Origin: Pedobacter foliorum | GTDB taxonomy: Bacteria; Bacteroidota; Bacteroidia; Sphingobacteriales; Sphingobacteriaceae | Direction: 5' to 3' | Length of the DNA: 64,000 bases | NCBI RefSeq assembly: GCF_013266735.1 | Contig: NZ_JABSNU010000003.1 | Span: 434,001 to 498,000 of the forward strand | In this document: piece by piece, positions 9,257-16,544 of the stretch | How positions within the stretch are numbered: the first letter of the stretch is position 1 | Layout of the letters: every line of letters begins with the position of its first letter | Program-made: the position numbers and the translations under genes | Notes under the pieces: model-generated | What the model saw: only the letters and a program-made list of their open reading frames with translations | The model's database searches: none | What the model was told of the DNA's origin: nothing

Positions 9257-9511
9257 ATGAAAAAGATAGCAGTTATCTTCCTCTTTATGATTCTGTTGAC
9301 AGTATCATCTTCGAATAGTGCGAATGCACAATGTGCAATGTGTACTGTAAGTGCAGAACAAAGTGTAAAGAATGGTAATACACAGGGAAAAGGTCTAAAT
9401 TCAGGTATTTTATATCTTTTGGCTATCCCATATCTTCTAATATCCGGAATGGGCGTGTTGTGGTATGTGAAGTACCGAAAAAAAACTGTCAGCTATGCAG
9501 AAAACATCTAA
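9257..9511 (+). CDS. Small secreted/membrane protein of unknown function with CAMC motif
   Basis: 84 residues. The start chosen is the ATG at 9257 (MKKIAVIFLFMILL), giving a clean signal peptide ending near NSANAQ, not an in-frame ATG 60 bp upstream at 9197 that would add an unlikely leader. Directly after the signal comes QCAMCTVSAEQ, a CxxC pair facing the periplasm, then a Gly-rich linker and one membrane helix (ILYLLAIPYLLISGMGVLWYV). The CxxC could bind metal or be redox active. The family appears as a small conserved Bacteroidota protein, but I do not know a function. Its end overlaps the DUF983 gene by 17 bp. A TATATTTG -7-like box sits at 9245-9252, immediately upstream of the ATG. 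Confidence 0.7.
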   Translation: MKKIAVIFLFMILLTVSSSNSANAQCAMCTVSAEQSVKNGNTQGKGLNSGILYLLAIPYLLISGMGVLWYVKYRKKTVSYAENI

Positions 9512-9893
9512 GTTATATGCGCTCGTTCATGGAAAATGCCCTCAATGCAGAAGAGGAGACATCTTTACCGGAAGTCTTTACGGTTTTAACATACAGCATA
9601 CCAATACTGTATGCGGACATTGTGGTCAGCGCTTTGAAATAGAACCTGGTTATTTTTATGCAGCAATGTATGTGAGTTATGCAATGAATTGCGCTGAAAT
9701 GATTGCATTAGGAATAGCGACTTATGTATTGTCAGGTGGAAACCTTGAGTTCGAATCTTTATGGCTTTATCTCTCTGTAATCTTTACCGGATGCTTAATT
9801 TTAGCTCCATTCAATTATCGTTATTCCCGGGTGATTTTATTACATTGGCTATCTCCAAAAATAAAGTATAACGCCTATTACGATAAACCATGA
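9495..9893 (+). CDS. DUF983 family membrane protein
   Basis: 132 residues. The N-terminus is a rubredoxin-like zinc ribbon, CPQCRRGDIF (about residues 15-24) and CGHCGQRFEIEPGYFYAAMYVSY (about 41-63), the defining DUF983 pattern. Two to three helices follow. The biochemical role is not established; members often sit near oxidase genes, as here. It overlaps the upstream CxxC membrane protein and its stop overlaps the ATG of the DUF2461 gene (9890), suggesting a three-gene coupled transcript. Confidence 0.88.
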   Translation: MQKTSKLYALVHGKCPQCRRGDIFTGSLYGFNIQHTNTVCGHCGQRFEIEPGYFYAAMYVSYAMNCAEMIALGIATYVLSGGNLEFESLWLYLSVIFTGCLILAPFNYRYSRVILLHWLSPKIKYNAYYDKP

Positions 9894-10552
9894 TTAAGCC
9901 AGAAACACTCGTTTTTATTACTGATGTAGCTCAAAACAACAACCGTGAATGGTTTGCCGAAAACAAAAACAGGTATGAAACTGCAAAAGCTGATGTATTG
10001 GCTTTTATTGATCAGCTGATTCCTAAGCTAGCTGCAATAGATCCTGAATTTTCTATTGATACCCCCGCTAAAAAATGTCTGCTTCGTATTTATAGGGATG
10101 TTCGTTTTAGTAAAAACAAAGACCCTTACAAGAATAATTTTGGTATTTCCTTTAATATCAAAGGAAGTGATATTCATGGTCCTGGATACTATCTTCATAT
10201 ACAGCCAGGGGAGTGCTTTCTAGGAGCAGGGTTCTGGATGCCTGAAGCATCAGTTTTAAAAAGTGTCAGAGAAGAAATTGATTATAATACTTCAGAATTT
10301 CTGAGCATAATTGAAGCAAAAAGCTTTAAGAATATTTTTAGTTTAAGTGAAGAAGATAAGCTAAAAAAAGCTCCAAAAGGCTATGAAACGGATCATCCTC
10401 AAATAGAGTTGTTAAAATTAAAGAGCTTTATTGCAATCTGCCCTTTAAAAGATGACGAGTTCTTAAAACCAGAAATCGTTGATAAGTTGAAAACTGCTTT
10501 TGAAAGTGTTTATCCTTTTATTCTATTTTTGAGAAACGCAGTAGCGCAATAA
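9890..10552 (+). CDS. DUF2461 (TIGR02453) family protein
   Basis: 220 residues, soluble, no signal peptide. Family features visible are the N-terminal NNREWFAENKNRYE (about 16-29), the central IYRDVRFSKNKDPYKNNFG (about 67-85) and GPGYYLHIQPGECFLGAGFW (about 98-117). No reaction is known for the family. It overlaps the DUF983 gene by 4 bp. The C-terminus LYPFILFLRNAVAQ-like tail is usual for the family. Confidence 0.88.
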   Translation: MIKPETLVFITDVAQNNNREWFAENKNRYETAKADVLAFIDQLIPKLAAIDPEFSIDTPAKKCLLRIYRDVRFSKNKDPYKNNFGISFNIKGSDIHGPGYYLHIQPGECFLGAGFWMPEASVLKSVREEIDYNTSEFLSIIEAKSFKNIFSLSEEDKLKKAPKGYETDHPQIELLKLKSFIAICPLKDDEFLKPEIVDKLKTAFESVYPFILFLRNAVAQ

Positions 10553-10561
10553 ATTTATCGA

Positions 10562-10610
10562 AAAACGCGTATAGGGTTAGAGCCTAAATCAATAGGCTTG
10601 TGCGCGTTTT
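10562..10610 (+). terminator. Nested hairpins after the DUF2461 gene
   Basis: Outer 8-bp stem AAAACGCG/CGCGTTTT (10562-10569 and 10603-10610) encloses an inner AGCCT/AGGCT hairpin (10581-10585 and 10594-10598). Both flanking genes are on the plus strand; there is no long T run beyond the TTTT of the stem, so termination is likely but not certain. Confidence 0.5.
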
Positions 10611-10637
10611 CTTAATCACTAAATTAATAACACATTA

Positions 10638-11480
10638 ATGAAAAAAATTAGTTTATTCTTATTCGTTGGACTGTTTGTCAGTGCATTCAGCTCCTGCGTT
10701 GTTCTATCTCCTAAAAAATACAAGTCATTACTTGCCACTCAAGATTCATTACGCACTGGCTGGAGTGATTCGCAAGCGAAGAATGAGAGCCTTGAAAGTC
10801 TTATCGCAAGATTAAGAAAAGATACTACTGGCTTAAGTAGTGCATTAAATGATTTAAAGGGCAAGTATTCTGAAATGGATAGTAATTATGCCAAGCTAAA
10901 GAATAACAGCTCTACAGAGATCAGTAAGCTTTCTAACGATCTTAAAAAGCGAGAACAACGCTTAAAGGAAGTTGAAGAAATCTTGCGTAAGCGCGATGAA
11001 GCAACAAATCAGTTAAAAGAAAAATTACAGCAAGCTCTTTTAGGCTTTACTAAAAATGGTTTAACTGTTGAAATTAGAAACGGGAAAGTATATGTGTCGC
11101 TAACGGATAAATTATTATTTCCTTCCGGAAGTATCATTATTGATGAAAAGGGAAAACAGGCTTTGAGTCAACTGGCGGATGTATTGAAACAGCAGCCGGA
11201 AATTAATATAGCCGTTGAAGGACATACTGATTCTCAAAAAATCACTAACCTTGGGCAAATTAAAGACAACTGGGATTTAAGTGTTTTAAGATCAACCTCT
11301 GTAGTTCGTTACTTAACTGAAGTTAGTAAGGTTGAAAGTGTTCGTATGACAGCAACAGGTAAGGGAGAATTTCAACCTCTTGATGCGAATACAACGGCAG
11401 AAGGTAGAAGCAAGAATCGTAGAATAGAGATTGTACTTTCTCCAAAATTGGATGAACTTTACGATTTGATCAAGCAATAA
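10638..11480 (+). CDS. OmpA-family lipoprotein with coiled coil
   Basis: 280 residues. The N-terminal signal ends in a lipobox-like AFSSC (Cys at about 21), so it is probably an outer-membrane lipoprotein. Residues about 30-130 are rich in Lys, Glu, Ser and Leu with heptad character, suggesting a coiled-coil stalk. Residues about 150-275 are an OmpA C-terminal peptidoglycan-binding domain: LLFPSGSIIID, INIAVEGHTDSQK, NWDLSVLRSTSVVRYL, and RSKNRRIEIVL. It likely tethers the outer membrane to the cell wall. Single gene between two hairpins; the downstream one is a strong bidirectional terminator. Confidence 0.92.
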   Translation: MKKISLFLFVGLFVSAFSSCVVLSPKKYKSLLATQDSLRTGWSDSQAKNESLESLIARLRKDTTGLSSALNDLKGKYSEMDSNYAKLKNNSSTEISKLSNDLKKREQRLKEVEEILRKRDEATNQLKEKLQQALLGFTKNGLTVEIRNGKVYVSLTDKLLFPSGSIIIDEKGKQALSQLADVLKQQPEINIAVEGHTDSQKITNLGQIKDNWDLSVLRSTSVVRYLTEVSKVESVRMTATGKGEFQPLDANTTAEGRSKNRRIEIVLSPKLDELYDLIKQ

Positions 11481-11510
11481 AATAAAAGCTCGCTGTTCTA
11501 TTCTAAGGCT

Positions 11511-11530
11511 GAACTTCGAAGGGGAAGTTC
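11511..11530. other. Small hairpin downstream of the OmpA-family gene
   Basis: Inverted repeat GAACTTC/GAAGTTC (11511-11517 and 11524-11530) lies in the 3' untranslated region ahead of the main terminator. Role unknown; it could protect the 3' end of the transcript. Confidence 0.4.
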
Positions 11531-11565
11531 TAAGGCCTTTTCATAGAAAACTCGCTTTTTGGCAA

Positions 11566-11609
11566 AAATAAAAGTGCCCCGTTAAGATTTTAACGGGGCA
11601 CTTTTATTT
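11566..11609. terminator. Strong bidirectional terminator
   Basis: A perfect 20-bp inverted repeat (11566-11585 and 11590-11609) with a GATT loop, core AAGTGCCCCGTTAA, flanked by A-rich and T-rich arms. It lies between the convergent OmpA-family gene and rfbC and can serve both. Confidence 0.95.
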
Positions 11610-11635
11610 AAGTTTATTTGTAAATATAACAAGAC

Positions 11636-12190
11636 TTAAAAAGGACTATCAAAGTCTTTGAAAGCTGGTAGTACCAGATCTTTTTCAGAGAGCAATAAAT
11701 CTTCTTTTGTAATGTTGCTATTCCAGTCTATATTTAAGTCAGCATCATTCCATATTACACCAATTTCTGAAGCTTTATCGTAGTAACTGGTTACTTTATA
11801 GGTGAAAATAGTATTATCTTCAAGAGTTAAGAATCCATGCAAAAACCCAGGAGGTACCCATAATTGCTTATGGTTTTCGCTACTTAGCTCAATACTAAAA
11901 TATTGGCCGTATGTATCTGATTGCTTTCTGATATCTACTGCTATATCTAAAACCTTTCCTTGTAAAACCCGTACTAATTTTCCTTGTGCAAAGGGCGCTT
12001 TTTGAGCATGAAGCCCACGTAATGCACCTTTCTGAGAAAATGATTGATTGTCTTGAACAAAGTCGGCATTTATGCCTGCATCAGCAAACAACTTTGAATT
12101 ATAGCTTTCGTAAAAATATCCACGATTGTCTTTCCAGACTTTGGGCTCAATAACTAAAAGATCGGAAATAGGAGTTTTTGTAATATTCAT
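11636..12190 (-). CDS. rfbC: dTDP-4-dehydrorhamnose 3,5-epimerase
   Basis: 184-residue RmlC-type cupin that epimerises dTDP-4-keto-6-deoxyglucose at C3 and C5 in dTDP-L-rhamnose synthesis. Catalytic signatures are RGLHAQ (His at about 61), GKLVRVLQGKVLDIAVDIR, WVPPGFLHGFLTLED and the Tyr in FTYKVTSYYD. Length matches the family. The other rml genes (rfbA, rfbB, rfbD) are not in this window, so this is an isolated copy. The next gene on the same strand, a DUF4286 protein, ends 8 bp upstream of it. Confidence 0.95.
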   Translation of the reverse strand: MNITKTPISDLLVIEPKVWKDNRGYFYESYNSKLFADAGINADFVQDNQSFSQKGALRGLHAQKAPFAQGKLVRVLQGKVLDIAVDIRKQSDTYGQYFSIELSSENHKQLWVPPGFLHGFLTLEDNTIFTYKVTSYYDKASEIGVIWNDADLNIDWNSNITKEDLLLSEKDLVLPAFKDFDSPF

Positions 12191-12198
12191 AAAAGAGT

Positions 12199-12501
12199 TT
12201 AAGCGAGATATTCCATTAAAGAAGTAAAGGAAACTTGTTGGTTTTTGAAGTTCTCATTTACTTTGTCTTGTAACGAAGGGGCATGTTTATCCTTATATTC
12301 TAAGTAATTGTCCATGTTCTCAGTTATATACTGCGCGCAGTACGTTACACCTTCGTTTGGGGAGTCGATTACTTTTAGAAGTTTGTAGGATACAAATAGG
12401 CCTGTTTCCATTACTTGTTGGATGTGGATTTCCTGCATCCATTGAAGCCAGCGGTCTGCCGAATTATCTTCAATAATTGTGGTTACATTGTATAATAACA
12501 T
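12199..12501 (-). CDS. DUF4286 family protein
   Basis: 100 residues, soluble, with no signal peptide. The start MLLYNVTTIIEDNSADRWLQWMQE and the middle YCAQYITENMDNYLEY fit the Bacteroidota DUF4286 family, a short ferredoxin-like alpha/beta fold predicted to resemble dimeric barrel proteins. Function unknown. It is in a minus-strand run with the TPR gene upstream (16-bp gap) and rfbC downstream, probably one transcript. Confidence 0.85.
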   Translation of the reverse strand: MLLYNVTTIIEDNSADRWLQWMQEIHIQQVMETGLFVSYKLLKVIDSPNEGVTYCAQYITENMDNYLEYKDKHAPSLQDKVNENFKNQQVSFTSLMEYLA

Positions 12502-12516
12502 AGTACAAAGATAGAA

Positions 12517-14325
12517 CTATGTACCAATATTATCTCCACGAAGTTTTCTAAAACGCTTTCGCGCTTCTGTGGTAAACATACTTCCGGGATAATCATTAAT
12601 TAGTTTTTGATATAGTATTTTGGCTTCTTCATTATTCTTTAAATTTCTCTCGTAGAGATCTGCTAATGTAAATAAGGCATCATCAGCCCAAAGACTAGTT
12701 CCTTGTTGATCTATGAGCTCTTTAAGCACCTTTACTGCATTGTTTATATCATTTGTTTTGATGTATATCCTTGATTTCGCCATTAGAATATCATCCGTTA
12801 AACTATTGTTTGGGAAAGCTAATGCAATGCTGTCCAGTTTTGTGAGGGCTTTAGCCGGCAGATTTCTAAATTCAAGCATCTCAGCATCTGCATACATCTT
12901 AAGTGCATTACTATCTGTTTTTGACTGCAAATTATCAGAAATCATTAAACTCAAGTTTAACGCATCGTTTGCAATTAATTGAGAAGTAGATGCCTTTAAA
13001 ACATCTGCCTGAGATTTTGCATAAGAAAAATTACCTTGATAAAAGGAAAGTTTAGCCGAACGAAAGTGAGCTTCATTGCCTACAGCCTGATTTTCAAATT
13101 GCTTAGCAACCTGCTCATAAATTAAAAAAGCCTCCCATGGTTGTTGTGTTAAAATATAGATGTCACCGAGATCAAGTTTCATTTGGCCGGTCTCGGCTGC
13201 TGAGAGACCGTTAATTGCTAATGCATCTTCAAGTGTTTTTTCCGCTTTGCTTAAATCATTAAGATAGTATGCTTGCAGATTAGCCAATTTCTTCATTGCA
13301 AACACTGTCTGTGCTGTTTTTCCATACTCTTCAATGATAGCAGTATACTCAGCTCCTAAATCAGTAATAGCCTTTTTGTCAAATTGACCGGTAGTTGCCA
13401 TCTGATATTTTGCACTTATCATTTCTATCCTCGCTGATAAAAAGTATGGGTTTTCCTTGCCTTTGCTAACGATGTATTCAAAGGCCTTTATGGCTGTAGT
13501 ATAAGCCTGGTTAGCTAGAAAAGTGTTAGCCGTATTAAACAATATTGCGCCATCGTCTTTTATACGCTTGTCTTGTGCTATCAATTGTCTTAATGCCATT
13601 TCATACTCCTGCTGCTGGAGGTATTGCCATATCAAAAGTTTGGTATAGATTTCTGTTTGTGGCTCTTTCTGTATTTTTTTTAATAAGGCAGCCTGTAGAA
13701 TAAGATAATCAGCATTGTCTTCCAGGACGGAGGATAGTACACTTTCTGCCTGAGGTAATAGCTCGGGCATTTGTGGAAGTGCATTGATATATTCCTGTAC
13801 AAGCATATTCTTGTCCTTTTTGTAGCGATAGATGCTTAGAAGTTCGTAAGTGAAGATTTTTTCGTTGTTTAAGATCTTTCTGCCCTGTAGAAAGGTTGAT
13901 ATGGCGAGGTCATAGGCCTGAAAACTATAAAAGATATTTGCAACCTCTCTTATCTTGAATTCGTCGGCAGGTAAATTATTCAACGTTTCCATGTATGCCT
14001 TATTTGCAGCATCCAATTGTCCTTTTTCCTGATAAACCCGAGCAAGTGCCATGGTATAATGTAGGTTTTTCGGATTCTGCTTAATCAGTTTTTTTGCAAT
14101 TTTTTCAGCCTCTTCCAGTTTTTTGAGCTTAATAAGAGAGGTGTAATACAGATCAAAGTAGGTGTCGTTTTTGGTTGTATTAAATAGTTTTTCCAGTAAA
14201 ATGGATGCTTCCTGATATTGACCTTGTTGGTAATATTGAAAAGCCAACCCTTCATCTGCATTGCTTTGAGCAGAACAAAGAAAGCTTGCATAACAGAAAA
14301 ATAAGGACAGGATTAATTTTTTCAT
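12517..14325 (-). CDS. Tetratricopeptide-repeat protein, exported
   Basis: About 602 residues from the ATG at 14325; an upstream TTG extension is rejected because MKKLILSLFFCYASFLCSAQS is a clean signal peptide. The mature part is almost wholly helical repeats of TPR type, for example LAFQYYQQGQYQEASILLEKL near the start and DDALFTLADLYERNLKNNEEA near the end, finishing with YPGSMFTTEARKRFRKLRG, the usual YfiO/outer-membrane-assembly-like tail pattern. It is presumably a periplasmic scaffold; no enzymatic motif is seen. The partners are unknown. It heads the minus-strand transcript with the DUF4286 gene and rfbC. Confidence 0.87.
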   Translation of the reverse strand: MKKLILSLFFCYASFLCSAQSNADEGLAFQYYQQGQYQEASILLEKLFNTTKNDTYFDLYYTSLIKLKKLEEAEKIAKKLIKQNPKNLHYTMALARVYQEKGQLDAANKAYMETLNNLPADEFKIREVANIFYSFQAYDLAISTFLQGRKILNNEKIFTYELLSIYRYKKDKNMLVQEYINALPQMPELLPQAESVLSSVLEDNADYLILQAALLKKIQKEPQTEIYTKLLIWQYLQQQEYEMALRQLIAQDKRIKDDGAILFNTANTFLANQAYTTAIKAFEYIVSKGKENPYFLSARIEMISAKYQMATTGQFDKKAITDLGAEYTAIIEEYGKTAQTVFAMKKLANLQAYYLNDLSKAEKTLEDALAINGLSAAETGQMKLDLGDIYILTQQPWEAFLIYEQVAKQFENQAVGNEAHFRSAKLSFYQGNFSYAKSQADVLKASTSQLIANDALNLSLMISDNLQSKTDSNALKMYADAEMLEFRNLPAKALTKLDSIALAFPNNSLTDDILMAKSRIYIKTNDINNAVKVLKELIDQQGTSLWADDALFTLADLYERNLKNNEEAKILYQKLINDYPGSMFTTEARKRFRKLRGDNIGT

Positions 14326-14582
14326 CGGGGGGGCTATCAATAGAGACCCTAAAATAATGATTTGAATCCTAATTTCCTTTCTATTGGTAAAAACATCAAT
14401 ACGTATTTTAAATGTTACTCAAAGAATGTTTTGTATTACTTAATACTTATTCCCTTTGGTTATGAGGCTTTTATTAGTTTTTTTATTGGTTTAAAGCTTA
14501 ATTGTGCCTAATAGATAATTCACATTAAGTAAATATTTAATTTATTTTGAGCATATTGATATTTGGTTATACGGTAACAATA

Positions 14583-14607
14583 TTAGTGTAAACTAAACTT
14601 ACACTAA
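14583..14607. promoter_or_regulatory. Candidate operator upstream of the S9-like/kinase/regulator genes
   Basis: Perfect inverted repeat TTAGTGTAA, seven-base spacer, TTACACTAA. It ends 35 bp before the ATG of the S9-like gene and sits just upstream of a TAGCTTTG sequence resembling the Bacteroidota -7 box. Its symmetry and spacing fit a dimeric regulator site. Which protein binds is unknown; the neighbouring OmpR-type regulator is possible but that class usually prefers direct repeats. Confidence 0.5.
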
Positions 14608-14617
14608 CAGTGTTGCG

Positions 14618-14625
14618 TAGCTTTG
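14618..14625 (+). promoter_or_regulatory. Possible -7 promoter box
   Basis: TAGCTTTG matches the Bacteroidota primary-sigma -7 consensus TAnnTTTG and lies 16 bp before the ATG of the S9-like gene. No convincing -33 TTTG element was found at the right distance. Confidence 0.4.
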
Positions 14626-14641
14626 TAAGCAGAAAAATGAT

Positions 14642-16534
14642 ATGGTTGTATATAAAAAGTACTTTCTTCTTTTCTTATCACTTTTTGCTTTAGCTTGTAC
14701 ACAACAGGAAGGAGTGAGGGTAATGCCTATCGACGATTTTTTTAAATCGCAAAATAGGATCGGCTATAGAATTTCTCCTGATGCAAGAAACTTGTCTTAC
14801 TTAAGGTTAGATGGCAAGAATCAAAATTTGTATGTAGAGGATATTGAAACTGGTAAGGGGAAAAGGATAACTCAATTAAAGGAAAAGAGCATCATTTTTT
14901 ATTTTTGGGTAAATAAAGATGAACTCATTTATTATAAAGAAACAGATCAGGCGCTAAGACTTTCTGATATATTCATTATTAACAAGGACGGCAGTAATGA
15001 GCGACAACTGACCAATAATGAAAAGAGCAGGATAAAGGTTTTGGATGATCAACTTATGGATGATAAATACCTCCTTGTATCATCTAATAAAAGAGATTCG
15101 ACAGTTTTTGATGTTTATCGCTTAAATGTTCGTAATGGAAAAATGGATATGGCCGCTAAAAACCCAGGAAATATTACCGATTGGACAACAGACTCTGAAG
15201 GTAAACTCCGGTTGGCAACTAGCAGCGATGGCGTAAATGAGACCTTGCTGTATAGAGAAAAAGAGGATCAGGCTTTTAAGCCTATAGTAACCAATAATTT
15301 TAAAACTACATTACGACCAATAGCTTTTTCTAAAAATAAGCCCAATGTTATTTATGCGATTTCTAATGTAAACAGGGATAAAGCAGCCCTTGTTGAACTT
15401 GATTGTAAATCTGGTAAAGAAATTAAGGTTTTGTTTGGTGATGAAAACATTAATATTACAGATGCCCAATACTCCAGAAGAAAAGGGAAAATGTCTTTTG
15501 TCGTTTATGAAACCTGGAAAAAGGAGAAGCATTATCTTGACGATTCAGTAAAGTTATTATATAATAATTTAGATAAGTTACTGCCTAAAACGGAAACAAG
15601 GATAATAGATCGAGATAAAGCCGAAACCGTTTTTATAGTTAGAACGTTTACAGATCGGAATCCGGGATCATACTATATTTATTTCCAGGCAAAAGGAAAA
15701 ATAAGAAAGTTAAGCGACTTCAATTCTGCCATTAATGAAGAAGACATGTGTGAAATGAAACCCATTAGCTACATGACGAGAGATGGGATGAAAATAGAGG
15801 GGTATTTAACACTGCCATTAAACAAAAAGTCCGAGAATTTACCTGTTGTAGTGTTGCCCCATGATGGACCTGTAGCAAGAGATAGCTGGGGTTATAATCC
15901 CGAAGTGCAGTTCCTGGCAAATAGGGGTTATGCTGTTTTTCAGGTAAATTACAGAGGCTCCTCAGGCTATGGAAAAGCTTTCATGGCCGCAGGTTTTAAA
16001 CAATGGGGGTGTAAAATACAACATGACATTAACGACGGTGTTAAATGGCTGATAAGTAAGAAAATAGCAGATCCTAAAAGGATTGGAATATACGGAAGTG
16101 GCTTCGGTGGATACATTGCACTTAATGGCTTGTATTCTGAAAATAAAACTTATGCTTGCGGAGCATCAAATTCAGCAGTTATTAATTTATTCACTTATCT
16201 AAAATCGATACCGCCGTTCTTAAAACCGAAACTGCAAATGTATTATGAGGTTATAGGCAATCCGCTAACGGATGTAGATAAGATGCGTCAATCTTCACCC
16301 TTATTTCAGGTTGATAGGATAGAGAAACCCATATTTATTGCCCAAAATACTAAAGACCCTAATATGAATGCCGGCGAAACGATGCAGTTCGTTAAAAATC
16401 TCCAAAAGCGAAATATAAGCGTAACCTATTTGGAAAATGATGGCGATCCGTTTCATAGTAAAAATGATGAAGGAAGACAGAAACTATATACTGCCCTTGA
16501 ATCGTTTTTAGAAGTTAACCTAAAAAAGAAGTAA
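14642..16534 (+). CDS. S9 prolyl-oligopeptidase-like lipoprotein, catalytic Ser and His absent
   Basis: 630 residues. A signal peptide ends in LFALAC (lipobox), so it is probably a lipoprotein. Residues about 30-370 form a beta-propeller-like region (YLRLDGKNQNLYVEDIETGK, KDGSNERQLT). Residues about 380-628 form an alpha/beta-hydrolase domain (VVVLPHDGP, FQVNYRGSSGYGKAF, RIGIYGSGFGGYIAL, PIFIAQNTKDPNM). In active enzymes the nucleophile motif is GxSxGG; here it is G485-S486-G487-F-G-G, placing Gly at the nucleophile position. The His motif GHGF is replaced by G601-D602-P-F, while Asp572 remains. It is therefore probably a pseudoenzyme. The kinase gene starts 10 bp downstream, so the three genes form one transcript. 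Confidence 0.87.
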   Translation: MVVYKKYFLLFLSLFALACTQQEGVRVMPIDDFFKSQNRIGYRISPDARNLSYLRLDGKNQNLYVEDIETGKGKRITQLKEKSIIFYFWVNKDELIYYKETDQALRLSDIFIINKDGSNERQLTNNEKSRIKVLDDQLMDDKYLLVSSNKRDSTVFDVYRLNVRNGKMDMAAKNPGNITDWTTDSEGKLRLATSSDGVNETLLYREKEDQAFKPIVTNNFKTTLRPIAFSKNKPNVIYAISNVNRDKAALVELDCKSGKEIKVLFGDENINITDAQYSRRKGKMSFVVYETWKKEKHYLDDSVKLLYNNLDKLLPKTETRIIDRDKAETVFIVRTFTDRNPGSYYIYFQAKGKIRKLSDFNSAINEEDMCEMKPISYMTRDGMKIEGYLTLPLNKKSENLPVVVLPHDGPVARDSWGYNPEVQFLANRGYAVFQVNYRGSSGYGKAFMAAGFKQWGCKIQHDINDGVKWLISKKIADPKRIGIYGSGFGGYIALNGLYSENKTYACGASNSAVINLFTYLKSIPPFLKPKLQMYYEVIGNPLTDVDKMRQSSPLFQVDRIEKPIFIAQNTKDPNMNAGETMQFVKNLQKRNISVTYLENDGDPFHSKNDEGRQKLYTALESFLEVNLKKK

Positions 16535-16544
16535 ATTCAACCTC

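Larger units (their letters stand above)
14341..14641. other. Divergent intergenic region
   Basis: About 300 bp, strongly AT-rich, between the minus-strand TPR gene and the plus-strand S9-like gene. It must hold both promoters. Apart from the inverted repeat at 14583-14607 and a -7-like box at 14618-14625, nothing recognisable is seen. Confidence 0.6.
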
